The translations under genes and the position numbers were made by a program. Below, piece by piece: positions 33,804 to 42,095 of a stretch of 42,207 nt of DNA. Numbering within the stretch: position 1 is the first letter of the stretch; the number at the start of each line of letters is the position of its first letter. The notes under the pieces were generated by a model that saw only the letters and a list, made by a program, of their open reading frames with translations, was not told where the DNA came from and made no database searches. The stretch comes from Flavobacteriaceae bacterium (GTDB taxonomy: Bacteria; Bacteroidota; Bacteroidia; Flavobacteriales; Flavobacteriaceae), in assembly GCA_015494075.1 (NCBI GenBank), contig WGBX01000138.1:1-42207 (forward strand). The letters run 5' to 3'.

Positions 33804-34379
33804 ATGTTTATTTTCAAAAGCATAAATTTTAAAAGCATTGCAATGATTACAATCTTTGCAATGCTTTTTTCTTGCTCAAAAAAAATTGAAGAAGTGCACC
33901 GTTTTTATCAAGAAAACGAAAATATACCCGCTTCTGAAACTACAGATTTTAAATTAACTTATACTTTACTAGGAAAAAAAACATTGATATTAACAGCACC
34001 TATTATGATTGATTATAATAATCAAAAAGATTTTGCTTATCAATATTTTCCAAAACATATTAAAATTGTCTTAATTAATCATGATAATAACGAAAAAACT
34101 TTGATTACAGCCAACAAAGCCTATATTTATAAAAATCCGGATATGGCCGAACTCATAGGGGATGTGCATATAATAGGAGCTGATGGTAGTAGCTTAACCA
34201 CCGGACAGTTATACTGGGATGAATTTAACCGTCATATATTTGGAAATGATAAAACTATTTTGCGACAAAATGATGAACAAATTAGTGGCTATGGATTTGA
34301 TTCCAGTTTAGATTTTAAAAATGTCCGGTTAAGTAAAATAAATGGCATACTGAAAGTGCGTCAAAATAAAAATCTTTAA
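33804..34379 (+). CDS. lptC: LPS export periplasmic protein LptC
   Basis: LptC passes lipopolysaccharide from the LptBFG transporter to the periplasmic bridge. The 191-residue product begins with a basic n-region and hydrophobic stretch leading to a lipobox-like FAMLFSC (Cys at residue 24), so in this group it is a lipoprotein. The OstA-like beta-jellyroll follows, with LINHDNNEKTLITANKAYIY, AELIGDVHIIGADG and TTGQLYWDEFNRHIFGN. The ATG at 33804 is preferred, because it supplies the basic n-region. The internal ATG at 33843 would leave only ten residues before the Cys. A terminator-like hairpin lies inside the signal-peptide codons. Confidence 0.87.
   Translation: MFIFKSINFKSIAMITIFAMLFSCSKKIEEVHRFYQENENIPASETTDFKLTYTLLGKKTLILTAPIMIDYNNQKDFAYQYFPKHIKIVLINHDNNEKTLITANKAYIYKNPDMAELIGDVHIIGADGSSLTTGQLYWDEFNRHIFGNDKTILRQNDEQISGYGFDSSLDFKNVRLSKINGILKVRQNKNL
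33831..33870 (+). terminator. Terminator-like hairpin inside the lptC signal-peptide codons
   Basis: Arms 33831-33843 and 33856-33868 are perfect complements (13 bp, AAAAGCATTGCAA and its reverse complement). After one T/T mismatch three more pairs close a TACA loop, and the stem runs into a T6 tract (33865-33870). It has the form of an intrinsic terminator but lies in coding sequence. It may attenuate lptC or modulate its translation. Confidence 0.65.
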
Positions 34380-34406
34380 CCTTTAGTTTTTTAAATAAAC
34401 ATTTAT

Positions 34407-35261
34407 ATGAAATACTTAGTTAGCTTACTTTTTATTCTTCATTTTAATTTGTATGCACAAAAAACTGCTGCTTATCAAATTTTTAAATCCAATGGTAAAA
34501 AAACCTCTTACAAAAAACTACTTAAAGTTTCTTCCAAAGCCGATATGGTTTTCTTTGGTGAAGAGCATGACAACCCGGTGGCACATTGGTTAGAATTACG
34601 ATTGACAAAAGATTTATATCAGCAAGTGCAAAAGCCCTTGCTCTTAGGAGCAGAAATGCTAGAAACCGATAATCAAAGTGTTTTAAATGCATATTTAAAA
34701 GGTGATATAGACTATAAAACCTTTAAAGAAAAAACACGTTTATGGAATAATTTCAATACAGATTATAAAGTATTGGTCAATTTTGCTAAAAAACATCACC
34801 TGCCCTTTATTGCAACAAATGTCCCAAGACGCTATGCCAGTAAAGTATATCATGGCGGGTTTGCTGCCATAGATACATTAAGCGATTCTGATAAACGATG
34901 GATGGCACCTTTACCTATAAAATATGATCCAAATTTATCTCAATATAAAAAAATGCTTGCGATGATGGGCGGCCATGGAGGAGATAATCTTCCAAAAGCA
35001 CAAGCCTTAAAAGACGCTACAATGGCTTATAATATTTTAAAAAATTACAAAAAAGGCGATTTATTTATTCATTACAATGGTAGTTACCATTCTAATTATC
35101 ATCAAGGTATAGTTTGGTATATTACTCAAAAATTTCCGGCTTTAAAAATTGTTACAATTGATGTAGAAACTCAAAAAAGCCTTAAAAAATTAGATCCAAA
35201 ACATCTTCATAAAGCAGATTTTATAATTATTGTTCCAGAAGATTTTCCGCGATCATACTAA
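34407..35261 (+). CDS. ChaN-like haem-binding family protein
   Basis: A ChaN/Cofac_haem_bdg family protein; members bind haem at a dimer interface and are often linked to iron acquisition. The 284-residue product has a signal peptide (1-18, ending LYAQ) with no lipobox Cys, so it is probably soluble or secreted rather than lipidated. Conserved segments are VFFGEEHDNPVAHWLEL, LLGAEMLETDNQSVLNAYL, PFIATNVPRRYASKVYHGGF and FIHYNGSYHSNYHQGIVWY. It follows lptC by 27 bases and is separated from rnhA by one base. No Fur-like site is evident upstream. Confidence 0.85.
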   Translation: MKYLVSLLFILHFNLYAQKTAAYQIFKSNGKKTSYKKLLKVSSKADMVFFGEEHDNPVAHWLELRLTKDLYQQVQKPLLLGAEMLETDNQSVLNAYLKGDIDYKTFKEKTRLWNNFNTDYKVLVNFAKKHHLPFIATNVPRRYASKVYHGGFAAIDTLSDSDKRWMAPLPIKYDPNLSQYKKMLAMMGGHGGDNLPKAQALKDATMAYNILKNYKKGDLFIHYNGSYHSNYHQGIVWYITQKFPALKIVTIDVETQKSLKKLDPKHLHKADFIIIVPEDFPRSY

Positions 35262-35262
35262 T

Positions 35263-35757
35263 ATGAAACCAATACAAAAAATACTCATTTACACAGATGG
35301 TTCGGCTTTGGGAAATCCGGGTCCCGGAGGCTATGGTATTGTTATGAAAACAACAGATGGTCATTTGACCAAAACATTTTCTAAGGGTTTTAAGCACACT
35401 ACCAATAACAGAATGGAGCTGATGGCTGTTATTGATGCTTTAAAAAAAATTAATCAAAAAGAATATCCTATTGAAATCTATACAGATTCAAAGTATGTAT
35501 CAGATGCTATAAATAAAGCTTGGTTAAATAAATGGGAAGCGCAAAGATTCAAAAAAACCAAAAATTCTGATCTTTGGAAAGAATTTCTTAAGGTATCAAA
35601 GGATTTAAATTTTGCTATACATTGGGTAAAAGGACATAATAATCACCCCGAAAATGAACAATGTGACCGTTTAGCAGTTAAAGCTGCTAAAGAGCAAGCT
35701 ATCCATATTGATAAAGGATATGAGCAATCACAACAAAAACCGGACACCCTATTTTAA
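35263..35757 (+). CDS. rnhA: Ribonuclease HI
   Basis: Degrades the RNA strand of RNA-DNA hybrids. From the ATG at 35263 the product has 164 residues with the catalytic set D12 (IYTDGSALGNPG), E52 (NNRMELMAV), D75 (IYTDSKYV) and D135 (NEQCDRLA), plus H125 in VKGHNNHPEN. An upstream in-frame TTG at 35230 lies within the end of the ChaN-like gene and is not needed. The basic-protrusion region WLNKWEAQRFKKTKNSDLW is present. It follows the ChaN-like stop codon by one base and is probably translationally coupled. Confidence 0.96.
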   Translation: MKPIQKILIYTDGSALGNPGPGGYGIVMKTTDGHLTKTFSKGFKHTTNNRMELMAVIDALKKINQKEYPIEIYTDSKYVSDAINKAWLNKWEAQRFKKTKNSDLWKEFLKVSKDLNFAIHWVKGHNNHPENEQCDRLAVKAAKEQAIHIDKGYEQSQQKPDTLF

Positions 35758-35795
35758 TGAGGTATAAATACACTACAAGATTATAATAAATATTG

Positions 35796-35803
35796 TAATT
35801 TTG
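35796..35803 (+). promoter_or_regulatory. Probable -7 element of the OsmC-family gene
   Basis: TAATTTTG matches TAnnTTTG and lies 29 bases before the ATG at 35833. No good TTG element is seen at the expected distance. Confidence 0.45.
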
Positions 35804-35832
35804 CATTAATAATTTTAAAAAAAAAGAATATC

Positions 35833-36261
35833 ATGGCAAATACAAAATTAGTTTGGAAAAGAGGCATGCAGTTTGACGCATTTACTGCCGGAAAAGAAGA
35901 ACCTATTCCTATTGAAGCTGAGGCAAAATTTGGCGGTGTAGGTGAAGGCTATCAGCCAAAACCTTTGATGCTGGTGTCATTAGCAGGATGTACCGGTTTA
36001 GATGTTGCTTCATTAATGAAAAAAATGAGAATTGATGAAGATGTTTCAGATTTTTCGGTTAATGTAGATGCTCATATGACGGAAGAACACCCCAAATACT
36101 TTGATAAGGTACATGTAGTTTACAATTTTAAAGGTCAAAATCTAAATCGTGAGAAATTGACTAAGTGTGTAACTTTGTCTGAGAGCAGATATTGTGGTGT
36201 ATTTAGAATGTTTAGAAGCTTTGCCGAAGTTACCTACGAAATAAATTTTATTGAAGAATAA
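35833..36261 (+). CDS. OsmC/Ohr family thiol peroxidase-like protein
   Basis: An OsmC-family protein; members reduce organic hydroperoxides with two cysteines. The 142-residue product has C53 in SLAGCTGLDVASLMKKM and C121 in SESRYCGVFRMF, the two positions expected for the reactive pair, with an extra C112. It is of the YhfA/general OsmC subgroup rather than Ohr, judging by the GCTGLD context. Cytosolic, monocistronic, with a TAnnTTTG element upstream and a strong terminator downstream. Peroxide specificity is inferred from the family. Confidence 0.88.
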   Translation: MANTKLVWKRGMQFDAFTAGKEEPIPIEAEAKFGGVGEGYQPKPLMLVSLAGCTGLDVASLMKKMRIDEDVSDFSVNVDAHMTEEHPKYFDKVHVVYNFKGQNLNREKLTKCVTLSESRYCGVFRMFRSFAEVTYEINFIEE

Positions 36262-36272
36262 AATGACATATT

Positions 36273-36303
36273 AAAAAAAAGCCGGCTACTTGCCGGCTTT
36301 TTT
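36273..36303. terminator. Bidirectional terminator, OsmC gene / PorE-like gene
   Basis: A run of A, GCCGGC (36281-36286), a TACTT loop, GCCGGC (36292-36297) and T6 form a symmetrical stem of about 12 bp between two convergent genes. It can act in both directions. Confidence 0.92.
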
Positions 36304-36309
36304 AGTTTA

Positions 36310-38205
36310 TTAATCATTGGTTTGAATCTGAAATTCGGAACGTCTATTAAGCTGGTCTTGTTTTTTTGTGCAAGGCTTACATTTAATTACAGGTTCACTT
36401 TCGCCTTTTCCTTCAGCAGTCAAACGGCTGGCATCAATGCCTTTCGATATTATATATTGCATAGTTGCATTAGCACGTTTTTCAGATAGCGCCTGGTTAT
36501 ATTTAGCCGAACCATGTGTGTCGGTATGGGCTACGATATGAATTTTCAAATCAGGATATTTCTTCATGGCAGCAACGACTTTGTCTAGTTCAAAAGCTGC
36601 ATCTCGGCGAATATGCCATTTATTATAGTCAAAATATATCGGATTTATATCCAATTCCCGTAGAGATATAATTTTTTCGATAGGATTTAGAGATAAATTT
36701 AAAGAGATATTCTCATCAGCAGTTGCAGGTATATTTTTTTTAGTATTTTCAAAATCTTCTGCTCTGGCTTCAATAGTAACATTTTGTCCACAGGCAATTA
36801 AAAAATCTACTTTGCCTTGGTCATCGGTTAATTTGGTTTTAACAGGATGGCCTTCATCATCAGTTAATGTAACTGATGCTTGTGCTAGTGCTTGGCCGGT
36901 TTTTGCATCTGTTACCAAAGTAGATATAATAACATCGCATGCAGGCTTTATATTTTTAATTATATAAATATTATCGTCTCCTAAACGGGTCGCTTGGCGA
37001 TTGCTGGAAATAAAACCATTTTTGTTTTGATCATTAAAATAAATAGTAAAATCGTCTTTGCTACTATTCAATGGTGTACCCAAGTTTCGTGGTTGTGCAA
37101 AATTATTATTCAAATATTTGCTGAGAAATACATCTAAGCCACCAAGCCCCAAATGACCATCTGAGGAAAAATATAAATCACCGTTTTGACTAATAAATGG
37201 GAAACTTTCTCGACCCGCCGTATTGATATTAGCGCCTAAATTCACCGGTTTTCCAAACTGATTATTTTCTTTAATATCGACTACATACAAGTCAGATTGC
37301 CCATATCCACCCGGCATATCCGATGAAAAATATAATTTTTTTCCATCCGGACTGACTGCGGGATGTCCTACGGAATAGTTATCGTTATTTATTGGTAGTT
37401 CTTGTACATTAGTCCACTCATCATTGATTAAATGCGCTGCAAATAATTTAAGACGATTGATGCCAGTACTATCTGTTTTGTATTCTTTTCCGGTATAATT
37501 GTTACGAGTAAAATAAAGCGTTTTACCATCAGGAGAAAAACAGAATGAGCCTTCGTGATAGCGTGTGTTCACATTGCCCGGTAACTTTTCAATATTAGAT
37601 ATATTGTCATTTACATAATCAGCCTGATAAATATCTAAAAAGGGTTGCTGATTCCAGCCATATTTTTTGTTTTTAGTATCACGAGCAGATACAAAATACA
37701 ATTTTTGTCCTAAAGGTTTGGCGCCAAAATCAGAATATTCTGTATTGATATTTGCCAATTCGGTAACTGTATATTTATCTTTTCCGCGCACTAAAATTTC
37801 GGTTAGAAAATCAGGATGTTTATTAAAATCTTGTGCTCGCGGATCATTGGGTTTTAGTTTGGCAAAACGTTGCATCCAAGGTATACTTTGCTTGTATTTT
37901 CCATTGGCTTGCAGCATTTGTGCATAGCGATAATAGTTTTCCGGATCTTTGGTTTTAGTTACTAAAATAGCATAGTATTTTTCTGCTTTTTGAGGATCAA
38001 AGATTTTATAATAAGTATCTGCCAAATTTTTATAAATATGCAAATCGGTTTCACCTTTATTAAGTGCTTTTTCATAAGTTTCGGCTGCTTTTACATAAGC
38101 CATTTGCTGATAATACCTGTCCGCTTGTTTTACCAAAGAACTTTGAGCTGACAGTCCGGAGATTTGTAAACCGGTTAAAAATATGATAATAAATAATTTT
38201 TTCAT
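36310..38205 (-). CDS. PorE-like type IX secretion protein (TPR, propeller, CRD, OmpA)
   Basis: A peptidoglycan-anchored partner of PorP/SprF proteins. The 631-residue product has a signal peptide (1-20, ending LSAQ) and TPR-like helices (about 22-130). A PD40 beta-propeller follows (about 150-410, repeats such as FSPDGKTLYFTRN, VSPDGKKLYFSSD and ISQNGDLYFSSD). A carboxypeptidase-regulatory-like domain (about 420-505) and a C-terminal OmpA domain (about 515-631, IHIVAHTDTHGSAKYNQALS and LNRRSEFQIQ) complete it. This is the PorE domain order known from Porphyromonas gingivalis. There is no lipobox. It is the last gene of a three-gene minus-strand operon, 12 bases after the PorP/SprF gene. Confidence 0.9.
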   Translation of the reverse strand: MKKLFIIIFLTGLQISGLSAQSSLVKQADRYYQQMAYVKAAETYEKALNKGETDLHIYKNLADTYYKIFDPQKAEKYYAILVTKTKDPENYYRYAQMLQANGKYKQSIPWMQRFAKLKPNDPRAQDFNKHPDFLTEILVRGKDKYTVTELANINTEYSDFGAKPLGQKLYFVSARDTKNKKYGWNQQPFLDIYQADYVNDNISNIEKLPGNVNTRYHEGSFCFSPDGKTLYFTRNNYTGKEYKTDSTGINRLKLFAAHLINDEWTNVQELPINNDNYSVGHPAVSPDGKKLYFSSDMPGGYGQSDLYVVDIKENNQFGKPVNLGANINTAGRESFPFISQNGDLYFSSDGHLGLGGLDVFLSKYLNNNFAQPRNLGTPLNSSKDDFTIYFNDQNKNGFISSNRQATRLGDDNIYIIKNIKPACDVIISTLVTDAKTGQALAQASVTLTDDEGHPVKTKLTDDQGKVDFLIACGQNVTIEARAEDFENTKKNIPATADENISLNLSLNPIEKIISLRELDINPIYFDYNKWHIRRDAAFELDKVVAAMKKYPDLKIHIVAHTDTHGSAKYNQALSEKRANATMQYIISKGIDASRLTAEGKGESEPVIKCKPCTKKQDQLNRRSEFQIQTND

Positions 38206-38217
38206 AGTAGTAATTTT

Positions 38218-39126
38218 TTAAAAATAGCGCGGTGATAACATAACTTTTTTGCTTAGTCTCCAATCATAATTTAAGAAAAATTCATAAGATACAGGACTAT
38301 AATCTGATATATCAGATATATGTACATCGTAAGCAAAACCAACACGGAGTGTTTCTAACAAACGCACATTGGCCATACCGCTGATGGCATCATTGGTTCG
38401 ATAGGAAACGCCTAATTCGAAAGTATCCAGATAAAGCATATTTAGGTTTATGTCTGCTTGCACGGGTTGATCAATGATATTAAATAGTAAAAAATGAGGC
38501 TTTAATTTAAAATCTTTGCTGAGATCAAAAACATAACCTCCCGCTATAAACAAATGCGTTTCGTCTAAGGCATTGTAGCCGTCGTCACTACCTTCATTAT
38601 TTAAAAAATTAGGGATTGATACAGAAAGATAATATTTGTCAGTATAATAAAAAAGCCCGGCACCTAAATTTAATTGTGTGTCTTTAATGCCGTTTGCAAA
38701 TACAGGATCATTGGGGTTGCGTACATAAAAATCATTGTTGATATCATATGTGTGTATCCCGGCTTTAAGGCCCAAAGCTAAATTGGCTTTTCCTAAACTT
38801 AATGTATGAGAATAGTCTGCTGTAATAACATTTTGTTCAATAGCAGTATATACATCATTTACAAAGGATAGGCCAATGCCATTAGATGGATCAATTGCCG
38901 CATGAATGTCTGCCGTAAGTGTTTTAGGTGCACCCGGCGCATCATCCCATTGAGATCTGTATAATGTGCCGAATGAAATAATATCAGGTCCTTTTGAACC
39001 GGCATATGCCGGGTTCAAGATATTCATATTATACATATATTGTGTATAATGTGGCACTTGCTGTGCATAACTGTTACCTATTGACAGAAACAGTAAAGCA
39101 GCTAAAATTAAAATTGTTTTTTTCAT
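38218..39126 (-). CDS. PorP/SprF family type IX secretion membrane protein
   Basis: An outer-membrane barrel of the PorP/SprF family; SprF in Flavobacterium is needed to secrete the adhesin SprB, and relatives serve cargo with type B signals. From the ATG at 39126 the product has 302 residues with a signal peptide (1-21, ending SYAQQ) and the hallmark start PHYTQYMYNMNILNPAYAGS. SQWDDAPGAPKTLTADIH follows, then barrel strands ending in MLSPRYF. An in-frame ATG at 39159 lies before the signal peptide and inside the upstream gene end. It sits 11 bases after the cargo gene and 12 before the PorE-like gene. Confidence 0.92.
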   Translation of the reverse strand: MKKTILILAALLFLSIGNSYAQQVPHYTQYMYNMNILNPAYAGSKGPDIISFGTLYRSQWDDAPGAPKTLTADIHAAIDPSNGIGLSFVNDVYTAIEQNVITADYSHTLSLGKANLALGLKAGIHTYDINNDFYVRNPNDPVFANGIKDTQLNLGAGLFYYTDKYYLSVSIPNFLNNEGSDDGYNALDETHLFIAGGYVFDLSKDFKLKPHFLLFNIIDQPVQADINLNMLYLDTFELGVSYRTNDAISGMANVRLLETLRVGFAYDVHISDISDYSPVSYEFFLNYDWRLSKKVMLSPRYF

Positions 39127-39137
39127 AATATCTATTT

Positions 39138-40679
39138 TTATCTTGCTATTATTAACCAACCCGTAAGGGTTCTATTGTCCTTTAAATGAATAACGTAAAA
39201 GTAACCTGCCGTGGGCAAATCGGTTCCATTATCGTTTTTTCCTACAAATTGGTCGATATAATTATTTTTTTCGTAAACTTTAACCCCGCGGCGATCAAAA
39301 ATTTCGACTTTGTCAATACCGATTTGATCTGCTAAATAATCCAAAACCCACTTATCGTTTTTACCATCACCATTTGGAGAAATGCCTTGTGGCACCTTAC
39401 AAGGCGATGGATAAGTTTCAACCAAAACTTCAAATTCGTTTTGACAATTATCAGTAGTTATAATTACTTTATAAGTACCTGGCATATTTACGACAACCTT
39501 GGAATCAGAACTGATAGTTTGGCCTTGATCATTGAGCCATGTGTAAGTAATTTGATTATAATCATTTGTGTTTTTTATTTGGGCATCTAAATAAATGGCT
39601 TCATTTTCACAAATATAGGCTTGCGCCGGCAAATCTAATTGTAATGCGGGTAATTTTGTAACTGTTACTTGGTCAGATTCTTGTATTAAGTTGCCATGGC
39701 AGTCTATAAAACTACCTTCTAAAGTAAAAGTAGCTATATCATTCACAACGGCATCAATATTACCGGTTTGTCCTAAAAGCTGATGGTTTTCATCATACCA
39801 AGCCAGGCTCACGAGTCCGTCGGGGGTAAATTTATAGGCCTCTGGTTGTGTTTCCAAAACTTCCCATACGCCGGTGTTACGATTGGGGAGTCCGGTGCTG
39901 GTGTTATCGCCTGGAAAATTACCGCAGGTGTCAGGTAATAAAGCATCATTTTGAATTCCTAAGGTGGCTAAACCGCCGTTCCAAGTAGCGCAAACAGGTT
40001 TGTTTTTAACATGAATCTCAATACTATAATCTGCTTCATTTAAAACAATCATTTGGCTGCTTAGCTGATTTGTACAATCATATTGTGCTACGTTTTGGTA
40101 GATTATTTTAAACTGCCTATTTGGTGCGGTTCCGGTGGTTTTATATTTTAAAGCCAAATCCGAATTAGGAACACTAATATCTAAATCTTGGTAAACGCCC
40201 ATAATAGAAGCATATGAAATTTGATCTGCGTCATTCCAATAGGGGAGTTTATGATCGGGAATTTGAAGATCTTGTGTTAAATACCATTCATCTCGTATTT
40301 GAGCTAAAGTGGGCTGAAAAACCAAATCACCATTGGCTCCCACTATTATATGATCATATTTTTTGCCAAAAAAATAAAAATCGAAAGGTAAGGCAATTGC
40401 ATCACTATATGTATCGTCTTCTCTGAATAATTCTGTATTACCGTTTTTTGTAATCATAACATCATTTGCAGTTGAAAAATCATTATCCCATGTAAAGGGA
40501 ATTGCATTGACTACATAACGACTAGTTGTTGCGTATCCGGATAAAGCATTTAAATGAACTTGGTTTTCATTCATGCATAAAGTTTGATCAGGACCGGCGT
40601 CAATATGTTGAGCTAAAAATGAAGTGGAATAAAGATTAAATATTAAAAAAAAGCTGATAAAGTAATAATTTCTTTTCAT
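39138..40679 (-). CDS. Type IX secretion cargo with type B sorting domain
   Basis: A surface or secreted protein exported by the type IX system. From the ATG at 40679 the product has 513 residues with a signal peptide (1-23, ending FLAQ) and an N-terminal AGPDQTLCMNENQVHLNA segment. A large beta-rich region follows (about 40-300) with PFDFYFFGKKYDHIIVGANG, resembling proteins that head other PorP/SprF operons. An Ig/PKD-like unit with a Cys pair comes next (about 345-420). The C-terminal gliding-associated type B domain (about 425-513) has GISPNGDGKNDKW and VEIFDRRGVKVYEKNN. It is first in the operon with its own PorP/SprF and PorE-like partners. Ligand unknown. Confidence 0.88.
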   Translation of the reverse strand: MKRNYYFISFFLIFNLYSTSFLAQHIDAGPDQTLCMNENQVHLNALSGYATTSRYVVNAIPFTWDNDFSTANDVMITKNGNTELFREDDTYSDAIALPFDFYFFGKKYDHIIVGANGDLVFQPTLAQIRDEWYLTQDLQIPDHKLPYWNDADQISYASIMGVYQDLDISVPNSDLALKYKTTGTAPNRQFKIIYQNVAQYDCTNQLSSQMIVLNEADYSIEIHVKNKPVCATWNGGLATLGIQNDALLPDTCGNFPGDNTSTGLPNRNTGVWEVLETQPEAYKFTPDGLVSLAWYDENHQLLGQTGNIDAVVNDIATFTLEGSFIDCHGNLIQESDQVTVTKLPALQLDLPAQAYICENEAIYLDAQIKNTNDYNQITYTWLNDQGQTISSDSKVVVNMPGTYKVIITTDNCQNEFEVLVETYPSPCKVPQGISPNGDGKNDKWVLDYLADQIGIDKVEIFDRRGVKVYEKNNYIDQFVGKNDNGTDLPTAGYFYVIHLKDNRTLTGWLIIAR

Positions 40680-40703
40680 AACTTTGTTAGTTGGTATTAA
40701 AAC

Positions 40704-40711
40704 CAAAAATA
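40704..40711 (-). promoter_or_regulatory. Possible -7 element of the type IX triad
   Basis: On the minus strand this reads TATTTTTG, matching TAnnTTTG, 24 bases before the ATG at 40679. No TTG is found at the expected distance, so the call rests on this element alone. Confidence 0.4.
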
Positions 40712-40768
40712 AAAAATATTATTGTGATAAGCTTATAAAACATCCATATTTTCAGTAAAAGATATAGA

Positions 40769-41935
40769 ATGATTGAAAAAAAAGAAAATATTTACGAAAA
40801 AATAATTTTAATTGGTATTATAAATCAACAACAACCACTTGAAAAAGTAGACGAGTATTTAAAAGAATTAGCTTTTTTGGCAGAAACAGCAGGAGGTCAG
40901 GTGGTCAAACAATTTGTTCAAAAATTAGACAAACCCAATCCAAAAACATTCTTAGGAAGCGGTAAGTTGGAGGAAATACGACAATATATAATTGAAAACA
41001 AGGTCGATATTGTTATTTTTGATGATGAATTGTCGCCGGCACAACAAAAAAACTTAGAAAAAATTTTACAAATAAAAATTATGGACCGCACGCGATTAAT
41101 TTTAGATATTTTTGCCCAGCGTGCACAAACTTCTTATGCTCGTACACAAGTAGAATTGGCGCAATATCAATACTTATTGCCACGACTTACCGGTATGTGG
41201 ACGCACTTAGAGCGCCAGCGCGGTGGTATTGGAATGCGTGGTCCGGGAGAAACTGAAATTGAAACAGACCGGCGAATTATTAGAGATAAAATTGCACTTT
41301 TAAAAAAGAAATTAATAGCCATAGATAAACAAATGGCCACCCAACGAAGTAATCGGGGAAAAATGGTGCGGGCCGCCTTGGTAGGCTATACGAATGTCGG
41401 AAAAAGTACTTTAATGAATGTTTTAAGTAAGTCGGATGTGTTTGCTGAAAATAAGCTCTTTGCGACTTTGGATACAACCGTTCGTAAAATTGTAGTACAT
41501 AACATTCCTTTTTTACTGACGGATACAGTTGGATTTATAAGAAAACTTCCAACGCAATTAATAGAATCTTTTAAATCGACTTTGAACGAAGTTACTGAAG
41601 CAGATTTATTGATACATGTGGTTGATATATCGCACCCTAATTTTGAAGAACATATGCAAACCGTTCAACAAATTTTAGCAGAAATTAAAGCAGCAGATAA
41701 ACCATCTGTTATTGTTTTTAACAAAGTTGATTTGTTGCCTGATACTGAACAAAACCGTTTAGATAATTTGAACAAAACCTGGCTGGCTAAAAAACAGTCT
41801 CCAACTGTATTTATTTCGGCTGTTAAAAAAAATAATATTGAAGAATTGAAAAATATATTATATACAGAAGTTCGAAAAATACATATCAAACGGTTTCCTT
41901 ATAATGATTTTCTATATCCTGATTTAGAATTATGA
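40769..41935 (+). CDS. hflX: GTPase HflX
   Basis: A ribosome-associated GTPase that splits stalled or stress-damaged 70S ribosomes. The 388-residue product has the N-terminal HflX domain with FLGSGKLEEI (61-70) and FDDELSPAQQKNLE (84-97), then the conserved GGIGMRGPGETEIETDRR (152-169). The G domain has G1 GYTNVGKST (206-214), ATLDTT (232-237), G3 DTVGF (252-256) and G4 NKVD (318-321). Length and motifs are normal. It is divergent from the type IX operon and is followed by about 160 non-coding bases before the export lipoprotein gene. Confidence 0.95.
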   Translation: MIEKKENIYEKIILIGIINQQQPLEKVDEYLKELAFLAETAGGQVVKQFVQKLDKPNPKTFLGSGKLEEIRQYIIENKVDIVIFDDELSPAQQKNLEKILQIKIMDRTRLILDIFAQRAQTSYARTQVELAQYQYLLPRLTGMWTHLERQRGGIGMRGPGETEIETDRRIIRDKIALLKKKLIAIDKQMATQRSNRGKMVRAALVGYTNVGKSTLMNVLSKSDVFAENKLFATLDTTVRKIVVHNIPFLLTDTVGFIRKLPTQLIESFKSTLNEVTEADLLIHVVDISHPNFEEHMQTVQQILAEIKAADKPSVIVFNKVDLLPDTEQNRLDNLNKTWLAKKQSPTVFISAVKKNNIEELKNILYTEVRKIHIKRFPYNDFLYPDLEL

Positions 41936-42031
41936 AAAATTAACTACAATTTTATTACGATTAATGCTTTTTTAAGTTTTTAGTTTATTTAAGTTTTAAA
42001 TAGCACCATTTTTTTTAATTTTTTGGTATTT

Positions 42032-42059
42032 TTGAAGCCGAAAAAATGATGTACATTTG
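42032..42059 (+). promoter_or_regulatory. Promoter of the export lipoprotein gene
   Basis: TTG at 42032-42034 and TACATTTG at 42052-42059 are 17 bases apart, matching the Bacteroidota consensus, with the ATG 37 bases downstream. An overlapping TATTTTTG at 42027-42034 is a second, weaker -7 candidate. Confidence 0.65.
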
Positions 42060-42095
42060 TACAAAATGCTTTTAAATTTTTAAGCTGTTAAAATT

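Noticed and set aside
35230-35262. TTG-initiated extension of RNase HI into the ChaN-like gene
   Set aside because: The ATG at 35263 is one base after the upstream stop codon and begins the conserved RNase HI fold directly.
37667-37927. 86-residue plus-strand open frame inside the PorE-like gene
   Set aside because: It is antisense to the propeller coding region and low in plausibility; no promoter or homologous features.
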